Part shown: positions 1 to 8,673 of the stretch, one piece after another
Numbering within the stretch: the stretch's first letter is position 1
Layout of the letters: the number at the start of each line of letters is the position of its first letter
Origin: Candidatus Methanoperedens sp.
Lineage (GTDB): Archaea; Halobacteriota; Methanosarcinia; Methanosarcinales; Methanoperedenaceae
Reading direction: 5' to 3'
Length of the DNA: 38,013 nt
Assembly: GCA_027460465.1 (NCBI GenBank)
Contig: JAPZAV010000171.1
Location: 1-38,013 of the forward strand
Notes under the pieces: generated by a model
Told to the model about the DNA's origin: nothing
Database searches by the model: none
The model's input: the letters and a program-made list of their open reading frames with translations, nothing else
Program-made: the position numbers and the translations under genes

Positions 1-2
1 GA

Positions 3-89
3 GAACAGGCTATCTCATATATTGACCATCTTAAACAGTATGGATCTGCATATGAACCTATTAAAGGAGAGGTAAGATGTGCATTTTGA
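3..89 (+). CDS. C-terminal tail of an unidentified protein (5' end outside window)
   Basis: The third forward frame is open from the window edge to a TGA at 87-89 and encodes 28 residues ending VRCAF. The peptide is polar and helical in character, and the other two forward frames stop within the same stretch. The stop lies directly against the stop of the convergent UbiA-family gene, as expected of a real gene end. Too little is visible to name a family. Confidence 0.45.
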   Translation, partial: EQAISYIDHLKQYGSAYEPIKGEVRCAF

Positions 90-905
90 TTATGTGAGCA
101 TGGTAGACGTTAAATTGCCCCGATAGGGGCTTTCTTGATTGGCATACCTGCTGATCAGAACAGATAGGTCTATCACTGCCCAGATAATCAGAGCGATATA
201 CATACCCTTCTCATGAGCTGCTGCATCCATTCTTGCTGACCTGCGGTGCCAGACCGCAAGCATTGCCATCCAGACCACCAAAGCCAGAAGTAATGGAAGC
301 AACGGTATGAAAGCATCATTCCACAGCCAGGCGGCTCCAGCTAGAAATATGGCGGCTATAATGCCAAGCACGATGGCAAGGGTCAGGGCTTTGCCTGTGC
401 CCATGGCTGCAGCCAGAATCAGGTCACCGCGGTCGCGGTCTGTGTCGAGCTGGTAGATCTGGGTCAGAGGATAGAACGATCCGAACAGGAAACCAAACCC
501 GGCTATCAGCAGCCAGCCTGCCAGGTCGGGGCTGACAGATATGGCGCCCAGAGCTACCTGTCCTGCCATTATCCCTGAGAGTGTCGTGGCGCCGCCGTAG
601 CCGACTATATTGATGGCAAGGTCTCTTCCAGGGATGCTCTTCCAGCGGAATGCATCATGAGAATAGAGGACAGACATTATGACGCATCCTGCTGTAACCA
701 GACCGAAGGCTGGCGTTACAAGAAACGCAATAGCTGCGCCTGTTACCATCAGGATCAGGGAGAAAGTCGCCACCAGTGTGCCTCCATTCAGGAAGACGAC
801 CCATGCTACCCATGCCATGACCAGATCGCTCCATGAGAATGTCTCAAATGATCCCCTGGAAATGGTACTGACGACCAAGGGAGCAGTAAGGATCCCGACC
901 ATCAA
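90..905 (-). CDS. UbiA-family prenyltransferase, probably defective
   Basis: A 271-residue, almost entirely membrane-embedded protein of the UbiA superfamily, whose members transfer polyprenyl chains to aromatic or lipid acceptors. Family signs are YSHDAFRWK after the third helix, GYGGATTLSG, and the second Asp-rich motif YQLDTDRDRGD. The first Asp-rich motif (NxxxDxxxD), which should follow NGGTL, is absent: NGGTL runs straight into the next helix (VATFSL), as if about 25 residues were removed in frame. The frame is also open upstream, encoding RLRQWPILTF, which resembles the usual family N terminus, but no ATG/GTG/TTG lies between the preceding TAA (960-962) and the TTG/ATG at 905/902. Lost start and lost catalytic motif together suggest a decaying or repurposed gene. 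The family call is firm; activity is doubtful. Confidence 0.75.
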   Translation of the reverse strand: MMVGILTAPLVVSTISRGSFETFSWSDLVMAWVAWVVFLNGGTLVATFSLILMVTGAAIAFLVTPAFGLVTAGCVIMSVLYSHDAFRWKSIPGRDLAINIVGYGGATTLSGIMAGQVALGAISVSPDLAGWLLIAGFGFLFGSFYPLTQIYQLDTDRDRGDLILAAAMGTGKALTLAIVLGIIAAIFLAGAAWLWNDAFIPLLPLLLALVVWMAMLAVWHRRSARMDAAAHEKGMYIALIIWAVIDLSVLISRYANQESPYRGNLTSTMLT

Positions 906-959
906 TTGAAAGGTCAGAATGGGCCACTGGCGCAGGCGAAGGAAAAGGATATAGTCGAA

Positions 960-1427
960 TTAAATAAAGTAGTGTATTATTTGTTTCCAGATATCATAAC
1001 CAAGCCACGCCAATAAATAAAACCTGGGTGTGCGTGAGAGGAATACTGCGAGCCAATATTTTTTTATATCGTAGCAAACATATCCTGAAGCCAGTCTGAA
1101 GGGCTCAAAAGGAAACGGTGTGAACCCGCCAAGAAGTATCCAGAGAAATGCATTTCGTTTAAATTTTTCCAGGTAAGGTTCGATCTTTTGGAATAATTTT
1201 CCATGTTTGGGTAAGTTCATTCCCAGGTAATAATCTACCGTTGCTCCGATAACATTGCCTATCCCGCCTATGACAGCGATCAGAGCCACGTCTGCTATTT
1301 GTGATGCTCCCGCAGCAATAACAGCAGCGTCGCTGGGTAGAGGAATGAGCGTGCTGGATACTATCATAAATATGAAATAATTCAGCACGATATTGAGTTT
1401 GGCAAAATAAAGAAATATGAGAAGCAA
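960..1427 (-). CDS. DedA/VTT (SNARE-associated-like) membrane protein
   Basis: A 155-residue membrane protein with the VTT/DedA signature: IPLPSDAAVIAAG near the N terminus, GGFTPFPFEPFRLASG in the middle and SRTPRFYLLAWLG near the C terminus. VTT-domain proteins are linked to lipid flipping and membrane homeostasis. The TTG at 1427 is the first formal start, but the frame stays open upstream for about 30 more plausible codons (through a segment reading SAEDIFDYF) with no standard start, so the true N terminus is uncertain. The gene is AT-rich like its upstream neighbour. Its TAA lies in the same frame as the UbiA-family gene downstream. Confidence 0.75.
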   Translation of the reverse strand: MLLIFLYFAKLNIVLNYFIFMIVSSTLIPLPSDAAVIAAGASQIADVALIAVIGGIGNVIGATVDYYLGMNLPKHGKLFQKIEPYLEKFKRNAFLWILLGGFTPFPFEPFRLASGYVCYDIKKYWLAVFLSRTPRFYLLAWLGYDIWKQIIHYFI

Positions 1428-1522
1428 AGAAAGTTCAACCAGAATTACTTTTTTCTGGCTAAAATAATCAAAAATATCCTCAGCACTTAATTTTTTAATA
1501 TATATTCCCGCCCATCATGTTC

Positions 1523-2827
1523 TTAAACTGCCTCTAGATATCTTTCCATCAGCGCATGCACATCAACTGTTCTGCGAAGTGTTATCTCAAATTTTTTATT
1601 AATAATAACAGGTACAGATATATGTTCTCTTGATAGTGAGCCGTGAGAAGCTCTATGCTCTGGAACCTCGAAAGTCCGTAAATCATATCCGTTTTCAGCG
1701 GTAACTATGATATCACCACTTCTATTGCTTCTAAAAATCTGAGCTATTTGAACAATTGAATCAGGGTAATTACTTAAAGATGTTATTCCATGCCATTGAT
1801 TTGAACTGCACCATTCTCCTGAACAGGATTTCAGTCCCAATGGATCTCCTTTAATTGCCTCATACATATATTTATCTTCACTTTGCTTTATTATTGCTTC
1901 TTGAGCGCCTTTATAAATATGAATATCCCTGTCTTTAGTGAGAATCAGATCAATTCCTTTTATACCGGATAATCTTCTGGTAATGTTTTCTTTATTTTTA
2001 TCTGTCTTATTTTTTTCAAAATAAATATGTGCCATGGAGTTGCCGCTTTCCGCTAAAAACAAATCATGTCCATTTCTGATGTTGATAGGATAGCTTCTTA
2101 TTCTGAAACCAGTGAGTTTCAGTATTTTTAACAGGTTTATATGGGCATGCGTATCTGTAAGTCCATGATCACTGGTTATTATGATCAAACTATCTTCATA
2201 GAGTTTATTTAATAATTGTTGAATCTTTCCAAGTTCTTTATCAAATAATTCATACGCTCTCAGCACCTTGGAATGCATACAACCATTTCTGTGGCTCAGC
2301 TCATCGATTGAAGCAAAGAGAGTAACTATTAACTGAAATTTCTTTTTTCGCAGAAGATAAGCTGTGTATCCAAGCCCCAGGCGGTCAAAATTCATCCAGG
2401 TGTTGAATATATGAGAACAAAAATGACCATATGGAAAAATCTTATGAGCAGCACCTTTGTTTATGGGTTCAAAAACGCTTGCTGAAATGAATTCCTCATA
2501 AATAGTTCTTGAAGAATTTTCCAGATCTTTATTGAATCCATTGCCTTTCAGGTAACTGTAAACCGAGGTATAAGACTGCGTTCTGGTCTTTTCTGATCTT
2601 TCCATCCACCGTATACCCGGGATATTACAGTCGCCTGGGTATTTGCCAAGGAAAAATGGGATATGCGCCGGGCCAGTGGTGCTGGGAAATGTGGAGGTTA
2701 TGCTGGAGTATGTACCATTTCGCAGGATCTTTGCCAGATTAGGTAATCGTCCATCAGCTAACAATTTATCAATAATGTCGCTTCTTGCGCCATCCATCAG
2801 TAAGAAGATTATTACTTTCTCGACCAT
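1523..2827 (-). CDS. Alkaline-phosphatase-superfamily phosphodiesterase/phosphatase
   Basis: A 434-residue member of the type I phosphodiesterase/nucleotide pyrophosphatase branch of the alkaline phosphatase superfamily. Metal-binding and catalytic elements are visible: LMDGARSD (Asp12), FPSTTGPAH with the probable nucleophile Thr51, TSDHGLTDTHAH in the middle, and a C-terminal HGSLSREH histidine. No signal peptide or membrane helix is apparent. It lies 51 bp downstream of the RMD1-like gene and upstream of DedA and UbiA, which suggests lipid or glycan phosphate chemistry (inference). It is clearly more AT-rich than gpmI and the genes beyond, suggesting later acquisition. The substrate cannot be told from sequence. 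Confidence 0.85.
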   Translation of the reverse strand: MVEKVIIFLLMDGARSDIIDKLLADGRLPNLAKILRNGTYSSITSTFPSTTGPAHIPFFLGKYPGDCNIPGIRWMERSEKTRTQSYTSVYSYLKGNGFNKDLENSSRTIYEEFISASVFEPINKGAAHKIFPYGHFCSHIFNTWMNFDRLGLGYTAYLLRKKKFQLIVTLFASIDELSHRNGCMHSKVLRAYELFDKELGKIQQLLNKLYEDSLIIITSDHGLTDTHAHINLLKILKLTGFRIRSYPINIRNGHDLFLAESGNSMAHIYFEKNKTDKNKENITRRLSGIKGIDLILTKDRDIHIYKGAQEAIIKQSEDKYMYEAIKGDPLGLKSCSGEWCSSNQWHGITSLSNYPDSIVQIAQIFRSNRSGDIIVTAENGYDLRTFEVPEHRASHGSLSREHISVPVIINKKFEITLRRTVDVHALMERYLEAV

Positions 2828-2878
2828 TTTCCCTCTATCTCGTGCATCTACACTCCACTGGCATATTTAGGCATTTGC

Positions 2879-4003
2879 TCAGAAATATCCTTTTATCAGC
2901 GGGAGTATCACTTCCCACAGGAACAGTATCACGATTGCAAACTCAAGGATCAATGTCAACTGCCCGGTTGAAAGTTCCCTTGCAGTCGCATAAAGGTCCT
3001 GAAGGGCATCGATCTTGTGCTGCACCACTTTTTCAAAGTCCGTCACTTTAAGTGTGTTCAGCATCCTCTGATAGACTGACTGGTAATACCAGTCCTGCGT
3101 TATCTTATGAGGATTCATCAGGTCCTCGATATCATCAAGGATCACAAGCCCGATCTCACTTGCCTTGAGCAGGGATTTCTCAAGTTTCCTCGGCGCAAGT
3201 GTGAGGAAATATAGTTTTGAGGTATGCATCTTTTTTATGGCATCAAAGGCATTCGGGATCTCTTTATCTATTTTTCTGTCGTATATTCGGAATAGTAGTA
3301 AGAGCGAGATGGAAAGCTCAAGCAATTCCCGAAGATCCTTGAAATAGTCGTCGCAGCCCAGGATAAACGCCCCTTCCGGCGAGGCAAGGAAAAGGTCTTC
3401 GTCATAATATGACAGGTCGTTCGAGAGTTTTTCCGATATCTCTTTGCTGTGCAGGGGGCGGATCGAGGTTTCACCTGAAAGAAAACGGGTGAGAATAACG
3501 CCGTACTGCTCCTTGAGACCTTTATTATCAAGCCTGGGAGTGAACTCTTTGATCTTTATAAGCGTGTATCTCTTCGTGATCGGATAATATGTGACTTTCT
3601 TCCCTGGATTGAGCTTTTCACGGATCTCATTGATCTTCTTGTTTGCAAATGCCTGGAAGTCAAGCCCTTCCACGATGATCGTGTTCGAATGAAGCGCCAC
3701 CAGTATATCGTTGAATAATATCCTGTCCCTGATCTCGATTTCTGTACGGAGAATTGATACACCTGCGCTAAAAACATCCGTGAATATATTTACGCTGCAG
3801 GTGATCTTATCGCTGCCTGCCACGATCACACCCACGCCTTCGGTCTGTTCGATCTCGATGGGCTTGCTCCACCTCTCAGCGATAACATCAGAACCAATAA
3901 GCCTGCTCAACTGGCTTTTATCCGGATCCACCTCATAGCCGAAAGCCACAAGTATGGTGAGCTTGCTATTGAAAATAGTTAATTCTTCTCCGGTGGGGTC
4001 CAT
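2879..4003 (-). CDS. RMD1/DUF155-like protein with a C-terminal membrane anchor
   Basis: A 374-residue soluble protein ending in one hydrophobic helix (LILEFAIVILFLWEVILPL) just before the C terminus. The tail arrangement, an amphipathic segment (HKIDALQDLYATARELS) followed by an acidic residue inside a terminal transmembrane helix, resembles the end of RMD1/DUF155 proteins. Those are tail-anchored proteins known from mitochondria and bacteria whose biochemical role is poorly defined. This relation is pattern-based and not certain. The start ATG at 4003 lies 34 bp after the gpmI stop, so co-transcription with gpmI and the downstream phosphodiesterase gene is likely. Confidence 0.6.
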   Translation of the reverse strand: MDPTGEELTIFNSKLTILVAFGYEVDPDKSQLSRLIGSDVIAERWSKPIEIEQTEGVGVIVAGSDKITCSVNIFTDVFSAGVSILRTEIEIRDRILFNDILVALHSNTIIVEGLDFQAFANKKINEIREKLNPGKKVTYYPITKRYTLIKIKEFTPRLDNKGLKEQYGVILTRFLSGETSIRPLHSKEISEKLSNDLSYYDEDLFLASPEGAFILGCDDYFKDLRELLELSISLLLLFRIYDRKIDKEIPNAFDAIKKMHTSKLYFLTLAPRKLEKSLLKASEIGLVILDDIEDLMNPHKITQDWYYQSVYQRMLNTLKVTDFEKVVQHKIDALQDLYATARELSTGQLTLILEFAIVILFLWEVILPLIKGYF

Positions 4004-4037
4004 GTATTAATAATCGGTTGAAAAGTATATAAAGATT

Positions 4038-5564
4038 TTATGGCGGTATTATTAATGATCCTCCCGTCATCTCCACGGGTTTTTCGATGCCAAGTATCTC
4101 GAGAAGGGTGGGTGCTATATCTGCAAGGATACCATTCCTGAGCCTTATACCCTTTTCGCAAAAAAGGAAGGGCACTGGATTGGTGGTATGTGCAGTATGG
4201 ATCCCGCCTGTTTCGTCCATCATCTGTTCTGCGTTCCCGTGATCTCCAGTGATGATCAGCAAACCTCCAGCTTTTGTGATCTCTTGCATCACTATTCCTG
4301 TGCATTTATCCAGCGCCTCCACTGCATTCACAGCAGCTTCGAACACACCTGTATGACCTACCATGTCACAGTTAGCATAATTGAGGATGATAATGTCATA
4401 TATGCCGGAGGCGATCGCTTTCACCACCTCATCTGTCACCAGAAATGCGCTCATTTCTGGCTGAAGATCGTATGTAGCCACTTTCGGGGAAGGCACAAGG
4501 AGCCTTTTTTCACCTTCAAAAGGCACCTCAATGCCTCCATTGAAAAAGAAGGTGACATGGGCATATTTTTCTGTCTCGGCGATCCTGAACTGCCTCAGAT
4601 GATGCGATGAAAGCACCTCTGCAAGTATGTTCCTGAGCGATTCTGGCGGGAAAGCCACAGGAACATTAAAGGTCTCATCGTACTGCGTCAGGCAAACAAA
4701 ATGCGTGTGAGGGCAGGATTTTCGCACGAAGCCGTTGAAACTCCGGTCAATGAATGCCCCTGTAATCTCGCGGGCGCGGTCCGAGCGGAAGTTAAAGAAG
4801 ATCACAGAATCATTATCTGATATTCGGGCAACTGGCTCTCCTTTCTTAGATATGACAGAAGGGGTGACAAATTCATCTGTTTCTCCACGCTGATATGCAT
4901 CCTGCACAGAATCATATGCACTTCCAGCAATTAGCCCGATTCCAGAGGTCATTGCATCATATGCTTTTTCCACCCTGTCCCATCTTCTGTCCCTGTCCAT
5001 GGCATAATATCTGCCCGAGATCGTTGCGAATTCGCCTCCAAGCCCTTGCATTCTGTTTTCCGCATCCTTTATGAACTCAAAAGCGCTTTTTGGAGGCACA
5101 TCCCTTCCGTCAAGGAAGGCATGTACATAGACCTTTTCGATACCCTGACTTTTCGCTATCTCAAGAAGCGCATACAGATGAGTGATGTGGCTGTGCACCC
5201 CTCCGTCAGAAAGCAGTCCAATAAGATGCAGTGATGAGCCGTATTTTTTAACGTTTGCAATCGCATCAAGAATCGTTCTATTCCCGGAGAAATCCCTTTC
5301 GCGGATGGATTTTGTTATCCTGGTCAGGTCCTGGTAAACTATCCTCCCTGCTCCAATATTGAGATGCCCGACCTCGGAATTTCCCATCTGCCCTTCCGGG
5401 AGACCGACTGCTTTCCCGGATGCTCTGAGGATGGAACCGGGATAGATTGAAAACAGTTGATCCATGTTAGGGGTTTGCGCAGAGGCTATGGCATTCCCTG
5501 TTCTTTTCTCGCTGATCCCGTAACCATCGAGTATCATCAACAACAGAGGTCTTTTTTTAATCAT
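4038..5564 (-). CDS. gpmI: 2,3-bisphosphoglycerate-independent phosphoglycerate mutase
   Basis: A full-length (508 aa) cofactor-independent mutase that interconverts 3- and 2-phosphoglycerate in glycolysis/gluconeogenesis. The N terminus LLLMILDGYG holds the metal ligand Asp13. GQMGNSEVGHLNIGAG carries the phosphoserine nucleophile (about Ser63). The substrate-binding middle domain contains HAFLDGRDVPP, and the second metal cluster is NYANCDMVGHTG plus TGDHGNAEQM. The length and two-domain layout are those of the bacterial-type iPGM rather than the shorter archaeal aPGAM. The gene begins a minus-strand run and overlaps nothing. No strong Shine-Dalgarno is visible before the ATG. Confidence 0.97.
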   Translation of the reverse strand: MIKKRPLLLMILDGYGISEKRTGNAIASAQTPNMDQLFSIYPGSILRASGKAVGLPEGQMGNSEVGHLNIGAGRIVYQDLTRITKSIRERDFSGNRTILDAIANVKKYGSSLHLIGLLSDGGVHSHITHLYALLEIAKSQGIEKVYVHAFLDGRDVPPKSAFEFIKDAENRMQGLGGEFATISGRYYAMDRDRRWDRVEKAYDAMTSGIGLIAGSAYDSVQDAYQRGETDEFVTPSVISKKGEPVARISDNDSVIFFNFRSDRAREITGAFIDRSFNGFVRKSCPHTHFVCLTQYDETFNVPVAFPPESLRNILAEVLSSHHLRQFRIAETEKYAHVTFFFNGGIEVPFEGEKRLLVPSPKVATYDLQPEMSAFLVTDEVVKAIASGIYDIIILNYANCDMVGHTGVFEAAVNAVEALDKCTGIVMQEITKAGGLLIITGDHGNAEQMMDETGGIHTAHTTNPVPFLFCEKGIRLRNGILADIAPTLLEILGIEKPVEMTGGSLIIPP

Positions 5565-5674
5565 TCGCGTCGAATACTTTTCACGTGTGTATGTAGTTAT
5601 CGGTTAATTTCTTTCTACAGTTCAGAAAGTATTATCATGTTACAAATCCATTATATTTGAATGTATATGATGAT

Positions 5675-5695
5675 AAGTATTATATGTTAATACTT
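5675..5695. promoter_or_regulatory. Perfect 8-bp inverted repeat (operator-like)
   Basis: AAGTATTA (5675-5682) and TAATACTT (5688-5695) are perfect inverted repeats around a 5-bp spacer, 20 bp before the ATG of a small ORF and in the divergent region upstream of gpmI. The size and symmetry fit a dimeric regulator site. It could also simply be AT-rich promoter DNA. Confidence 0.35.
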
Positions 5696-5715
5696 TGAAT
5701 TTATAATTTGGTTCT

Positions 5716-5868
5716 ATGAGAACTATGATAGAGAGCAAATATAATAAGCTATGGAAGCTCAGTTTGAAGGCAGAACTGTTCTATATTATGCATAAGGCCA
5801 GACTTTACAAAGCAGTGAAAACGATTAAAAAATCACCAGAAGAGCAACCCAGGGGCTTTCAAGCTTAA
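5716..5868 (+). CDS. Small basic protein, 50 aa (hypothetical)
   Basis: An ATG-to-TAA frame of 50 codons in the interval between gpmI and the MgtC-like gene. The product is Lys-rich and amphipathic (KAELFYIMHKARLYKAVKTIKK) and ends EEQPRGFQA. A TATA-like stretch and the 5675-5695 palindrome lie just upstream. No Shine-Dalgarno is evident, so it would have to be leaderless or nearly so. I recognise no family. It could be a chance ORF; conservation in relatives would decide. Confidence 0.3.
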   Translation: MRTMIESKYNKLWKLSLKAELFYIMHKARLYKAVKTIKKSPEEQPRGFQA

Positions 5869-5905
5869 ATATGTTAATATATATTGATCAATAAATAATG
5901 GCCTG

Positions 5906-7207
5906 ATGTTTGAGCTAATCTCTCCTTCTCTGGGCAGCATGGATGTGAATATAGATTTTTTCCAGAAATTAGCCCTTGCCACCCTCATTGGTATCCTGAT
6001 CGGAATAGAAAGAGAGCACAGGAGGATCGAAGGTGTAGAACTGATCGCTGGAGTCAGGTCCTTTACCATTGCATGCATAGCAGGAATGGTCTCAGCATAT
6101 CTGGCATTGAACGTCAACCAGGGGATCTTATTGATCTCGCTTGCTTTTTTTGCAATAATCTCGGCGATATTCGTATATGTTAAAAACGTCACATTGAGGC
6201 AGCCCGGCATCACAGGCCCGATAGCGCTTTATTGCACCTTCCTGCTTGGCGTCCTCATAAACTATGACCTTTTTCTGATCGCTATCGGAGGAGCCGTTGT
6301 CCTGACCCTGTTGCTTGCAGAAAAAAGACCTCTTCATTCATTCGCAACCGCACTGACAGATGAGGAGATCATCAGCGCTGTCCGCTTTATGGCAGTTATT
6401 TTCATACTATACCCGATAACTCCAGACGAACTGTTCTTTGAGGTCATAAATCCAAGGTGGGTTCTTCTCATCGTTATACTTGTGGCGACGATCAGCTTCA
6501 TCAGCTTTGTGATACTGAAGAAACTTGGAGCAAGATACGGGTTGCCTCTATCTGGGATGCTTGGAGGTCTTGTAAACAGCGAAGCCACCACAGGTGCAAT
6601 TGCGGGTCTTGCCAGGAAAAAAAGTGAGTTGATCGAGTCGAGCTATGTGGGGATCGTCCTGTCCAACGCCACAATGCTGCTTCGCAACCTCGCAATAGCG
6701 ATAATCGTTGATCCAAGCGGCAGGGTGCTGCTATTGATGCTGCCTCCGCAGCTGATTATCGCATCATTTGGCATGGTCGCTGCTATTAGATCAAGAAATC
6801 TCTCACCTGAGATAGAGCCCATAAAACTGGAGTCCCCTTTTGCGCTCTTTTCTGCCATAAAATTCGCCTTTGGTTTTGCCGCATTATCCATATTCTCGAA
6901 ATTCGCAAATAACTGGGCAGGAATTGCTGGTGTTTATGCAACAGCGCTTGGAGGATTCATAAGCAGTGCAGTTGTGACCGCATCTGCAACTGCCCTTGCT
7001 GTGAGCGGTCATGTTTCATTCAGCACATCAGCACTGACCGCAGTCCTTGCAGGCATCATCAGCACAGGAAACAAGATACTGATAGTAAGGTGGACAGGTC
7101 CGAAAGAGCTGGCAGAAGCGATAAAGAGGACCTTCACGCGTTTTATAATACTTGACATACTGGTTCTCGTCATATGGGGAATTATCATAACCTATTATCG
7201 TCTATGA
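5906..7207 (+). CDS. MgtC/SapB-family membrane protein with DUF4010 domain
   Basis: A 433-residue polytopic membrane protein. Residues about 20-145 match the MgtC/SapB N-terminal unit (KLALATLIGILIGIERE, then AGVRSFTIACIAG). The C-terminal half (about 190-425) is the DUF4010 multi-helix domain, with GGLVNSEATTGAIAGLAR and TAVLAGIISTGNKI. MgtC proteins are tied to Mg2+ limitation or ATP-synthase regulation in bacteria, but the function of these archaeal fusions is not established. A TATA-like TTAATATATATTG at 5873-5885 sits about 25 bp before the ATG, so the transcript may be leaderless. The 3' end overlaps the convergent hypothetical gene by 13 bp. Confidence 0.85.
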   Translation: MFELISPSLGSMDVNIDFFQKLALATLIGILIGIEREHRRIEGVELIAGVRSFTIACIAGMVSAYLALNVNQGILLISLAFFAIISAIFVYVKNVTLRQPGITGPIALYCTFLLGVLINYDLFLIAIGGAVVLTLLLAEKRPLHSFATALTDEEIISAVRFMAVIFILYPITPDELFFEVINPRWVLLIVILVATISFISFVILKKLGARYGLPLSGMLGGLVNSEATTGAIAGLARKKSELIESSYVGIVLSNATMLLRNLAIAIIVDPSGRVLLLMLPPQLIIASFGMVAAIRSRNLSPEIEPIKLESPFALFSAIKFAFGFAALSIFSKFANNWAGIAGVYATALGGFISSAVVTASATALAVSGHVSFSTSALTAVLAGIISTGNKILIVRWTGPKELAEAIKRTFTRFIILDILVLVIWGIIITYYRL

Positions 7208-8292
7208 ACTGGTACCAGAAGAGCGATAGGGACATCGTATCTTTTCGGTTTTTCAAACCCCAGGATATTCAGAGCAATACCGTAGTTATTCTGCATTATC
7301 CTGTTCTTCTGGATGAAAGGCTTCATCCTGCCCAGTAACGCCGTGATATCTATCTCACCAAACGTAATTCCAAGTTCTTTCAATCTTTTTTCATTTCTGA
7401 AGGCATTAAAAAGCGCAGAGTATTGCATTGGTGCGCAGAATATCACGATCGAAGAATGAGCTGACTGAGAAACAAGGACTTTTAAGCCTTCAAAGATATT
7501 TGAGGATTTTATCTCATCCTCTCTCATCGTATAGTCCAGAAACCTCTCATACGCTGAGACAAATTCAAGAGCTTTGTCTTTTAAATTTTTCACAATATGC
7601 TCCCTGACCTTAAATTTGAGCAGCCTTGTCAGCCTGTTCAAAAGCTCGGTGTAGAATTTCTCTGTCTCCTCGTAGGAAATCGCCGCATTCCTGGTCTGCA
7701 TCGAAGTGTACCAGAGATGCTCTGGAAGCTTACGGAAGTTCGCTATCTCATTGATCACCCTGGCAGCCTGCAATATGAAATCACCATCTCTTTCAAAGAC
7801 CGTCTCGTACACAGGAATGAGTTCTTCTCTGGTTTTGATGTCCAATCCATAAAAAACAACGCTCAGAGGCATGTGCTCTTTATTTTCTATGAGTTTTATT
7901 TCCTTATCAATGATCCCTTTGATGTATATGCAATAAATCGTCTGCAATGCCCCGGACATGCTGGCTGATATCTGATAATACTCTGACCAGAACTCAAGTG
8001 GAGATAAAAGTCTTTTATTATGCCTGTTCTCGAGCTCAACAAAATCCACTGATATATCAAGAAAAACAGCCTGTGGATTGATGATATCGAGCAAGCGCAG
8101 AACCTCGGTGTGAACATCTTCCACGCTTTTCAGGGCGTGCTTTGTGCTCTCGGGGAAAAAACGGGCGAGCCTGAAAGGGAACTCAAGATGATCCTGGAGA
8201 GATTCATCATCAAGCCTGCTCAGCCAGTCCCTCACTGCTGCATCATGGACATCGAATAAGCTTATGATTGGTATCAGAAATAACGTTGCCAT
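7195..8292 (-). CDS. Hypothetical protein, 365 aa
   Basis: A well-formed 365-codon frame with codon use like its neighbours, ending 13 bp inside the convergent MgtC gene. The protein looks soluble and largely helical, apart from a short hydrophobic N-terminal strand (MATLFLIPIISLFDVHDAA) that looks like a buried beta strand rather than a signal peptide. A later segment (SSIVIFCAPMQYSALFNAF) and INPQAVFLDIS also read as core beta strands, suggesting an alpha/beta fold. I recognise no named family or catalytic motif. The 98-residue hypothetical gene lies just upstream in the same direction, so the two may be co-transcribed. Confidence 0.7.
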   Translation of the reverse strand: MATLFLIPIISLFDVHDAAVRDWLSRLDDESLQDHLEFPFRLARFFPESTKHALKSVEDVHTEVLRLLDIINPQAVFLDISVDFVELENRHNKRLLSPLEFWSEYYQISASMSGALQTIYCIYIKGIIDKEIKLIENKEHMPLSVVFYGLDIKTREELIPVYETVFERDGDFILQAARVINEIANFRKLPEHLWYTSMQTRNAAISYEETEKFYTELLNRLTRLLKFKVREHIVKNLKDKALEFVSAYERFLDYTMREDEIKSSNIFEGLKVLVSQSAHSSIVIFCAPMQYSALFNAFRNEKRLKELGITFGEIDITALLGRMKPFIQKNRIMQNNYGIALNILGFEKPKRYDVPIALLVPVHRR

Positions 8293-8323
8293 CGAAAAAG
8301 TTTCCAGATATGTTCATTGATTC

Positions 8324-8569
8324 TCATGCTTCATTTTCAATTGCTTTCAACAGTTCTTTCTTGATCTCTTTTCTGATATCAATTCCTTCCGAACTGTCAA
8401 GGTACACAAGACCATCCTTTAACTTATTTTTATCGGGAGGAGTCTTTTGGAGTTCTGATATGGCATTGATCAAAGCACTTATATCCTGCTTCTGACCTGT
8501 ACCTGTTATCATCACGAACGAATCTCCCTGTTTTTCTAATCGCACCATGCTCTCACATCCAGTATACAT
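8324..8569 (-). CDS. Small hypothetical protein, about 82 aa
   Basis: A short frame upstream of the 365-residue hypothetical on the same strand. The formal TTG start at 8620 is unlikely. ATG at 8569 (preceded by AAAGGG) or ATG at 8548 (preceded by GTGAG) fit better, and the sequence from MVRLEKQGDSFVMI onward reads like a compact beta-hairpin plus helix domain ending KKELLKAIENEA. A TATA-like AGTATAAAA lies about 55 bp upstream at 8622-8633, in the region shared with the divergent histidine kinase. Function unknown. Confidence 0.5.
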   Translation of the reverse strand: MYTGCESMVRLEKQGDSFVMITGTGQKQDISALINAISELQKTPPDKNKLKDGLVYLDSSEGIDIRKEIKKELLKAIENEA

Positions 8570-8673
8570 TTCCCTTTGCCGCCTGAGTTTAAGAATGTTG
8601 CTGAGACTGCAAGAAAACAATAGGTTTTTATACTCATATTAATAGTAATGCTCATCATACAGGCATTTCAGGT

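Noticed and set aside
8324-8620. TTG start at 8620 for the small hypothetical gene
   Set aside because: It would place the start about 2 bp after the TATA-like element; downstream ATGs have better spacing and Shine-Dalgarno-like sequence.
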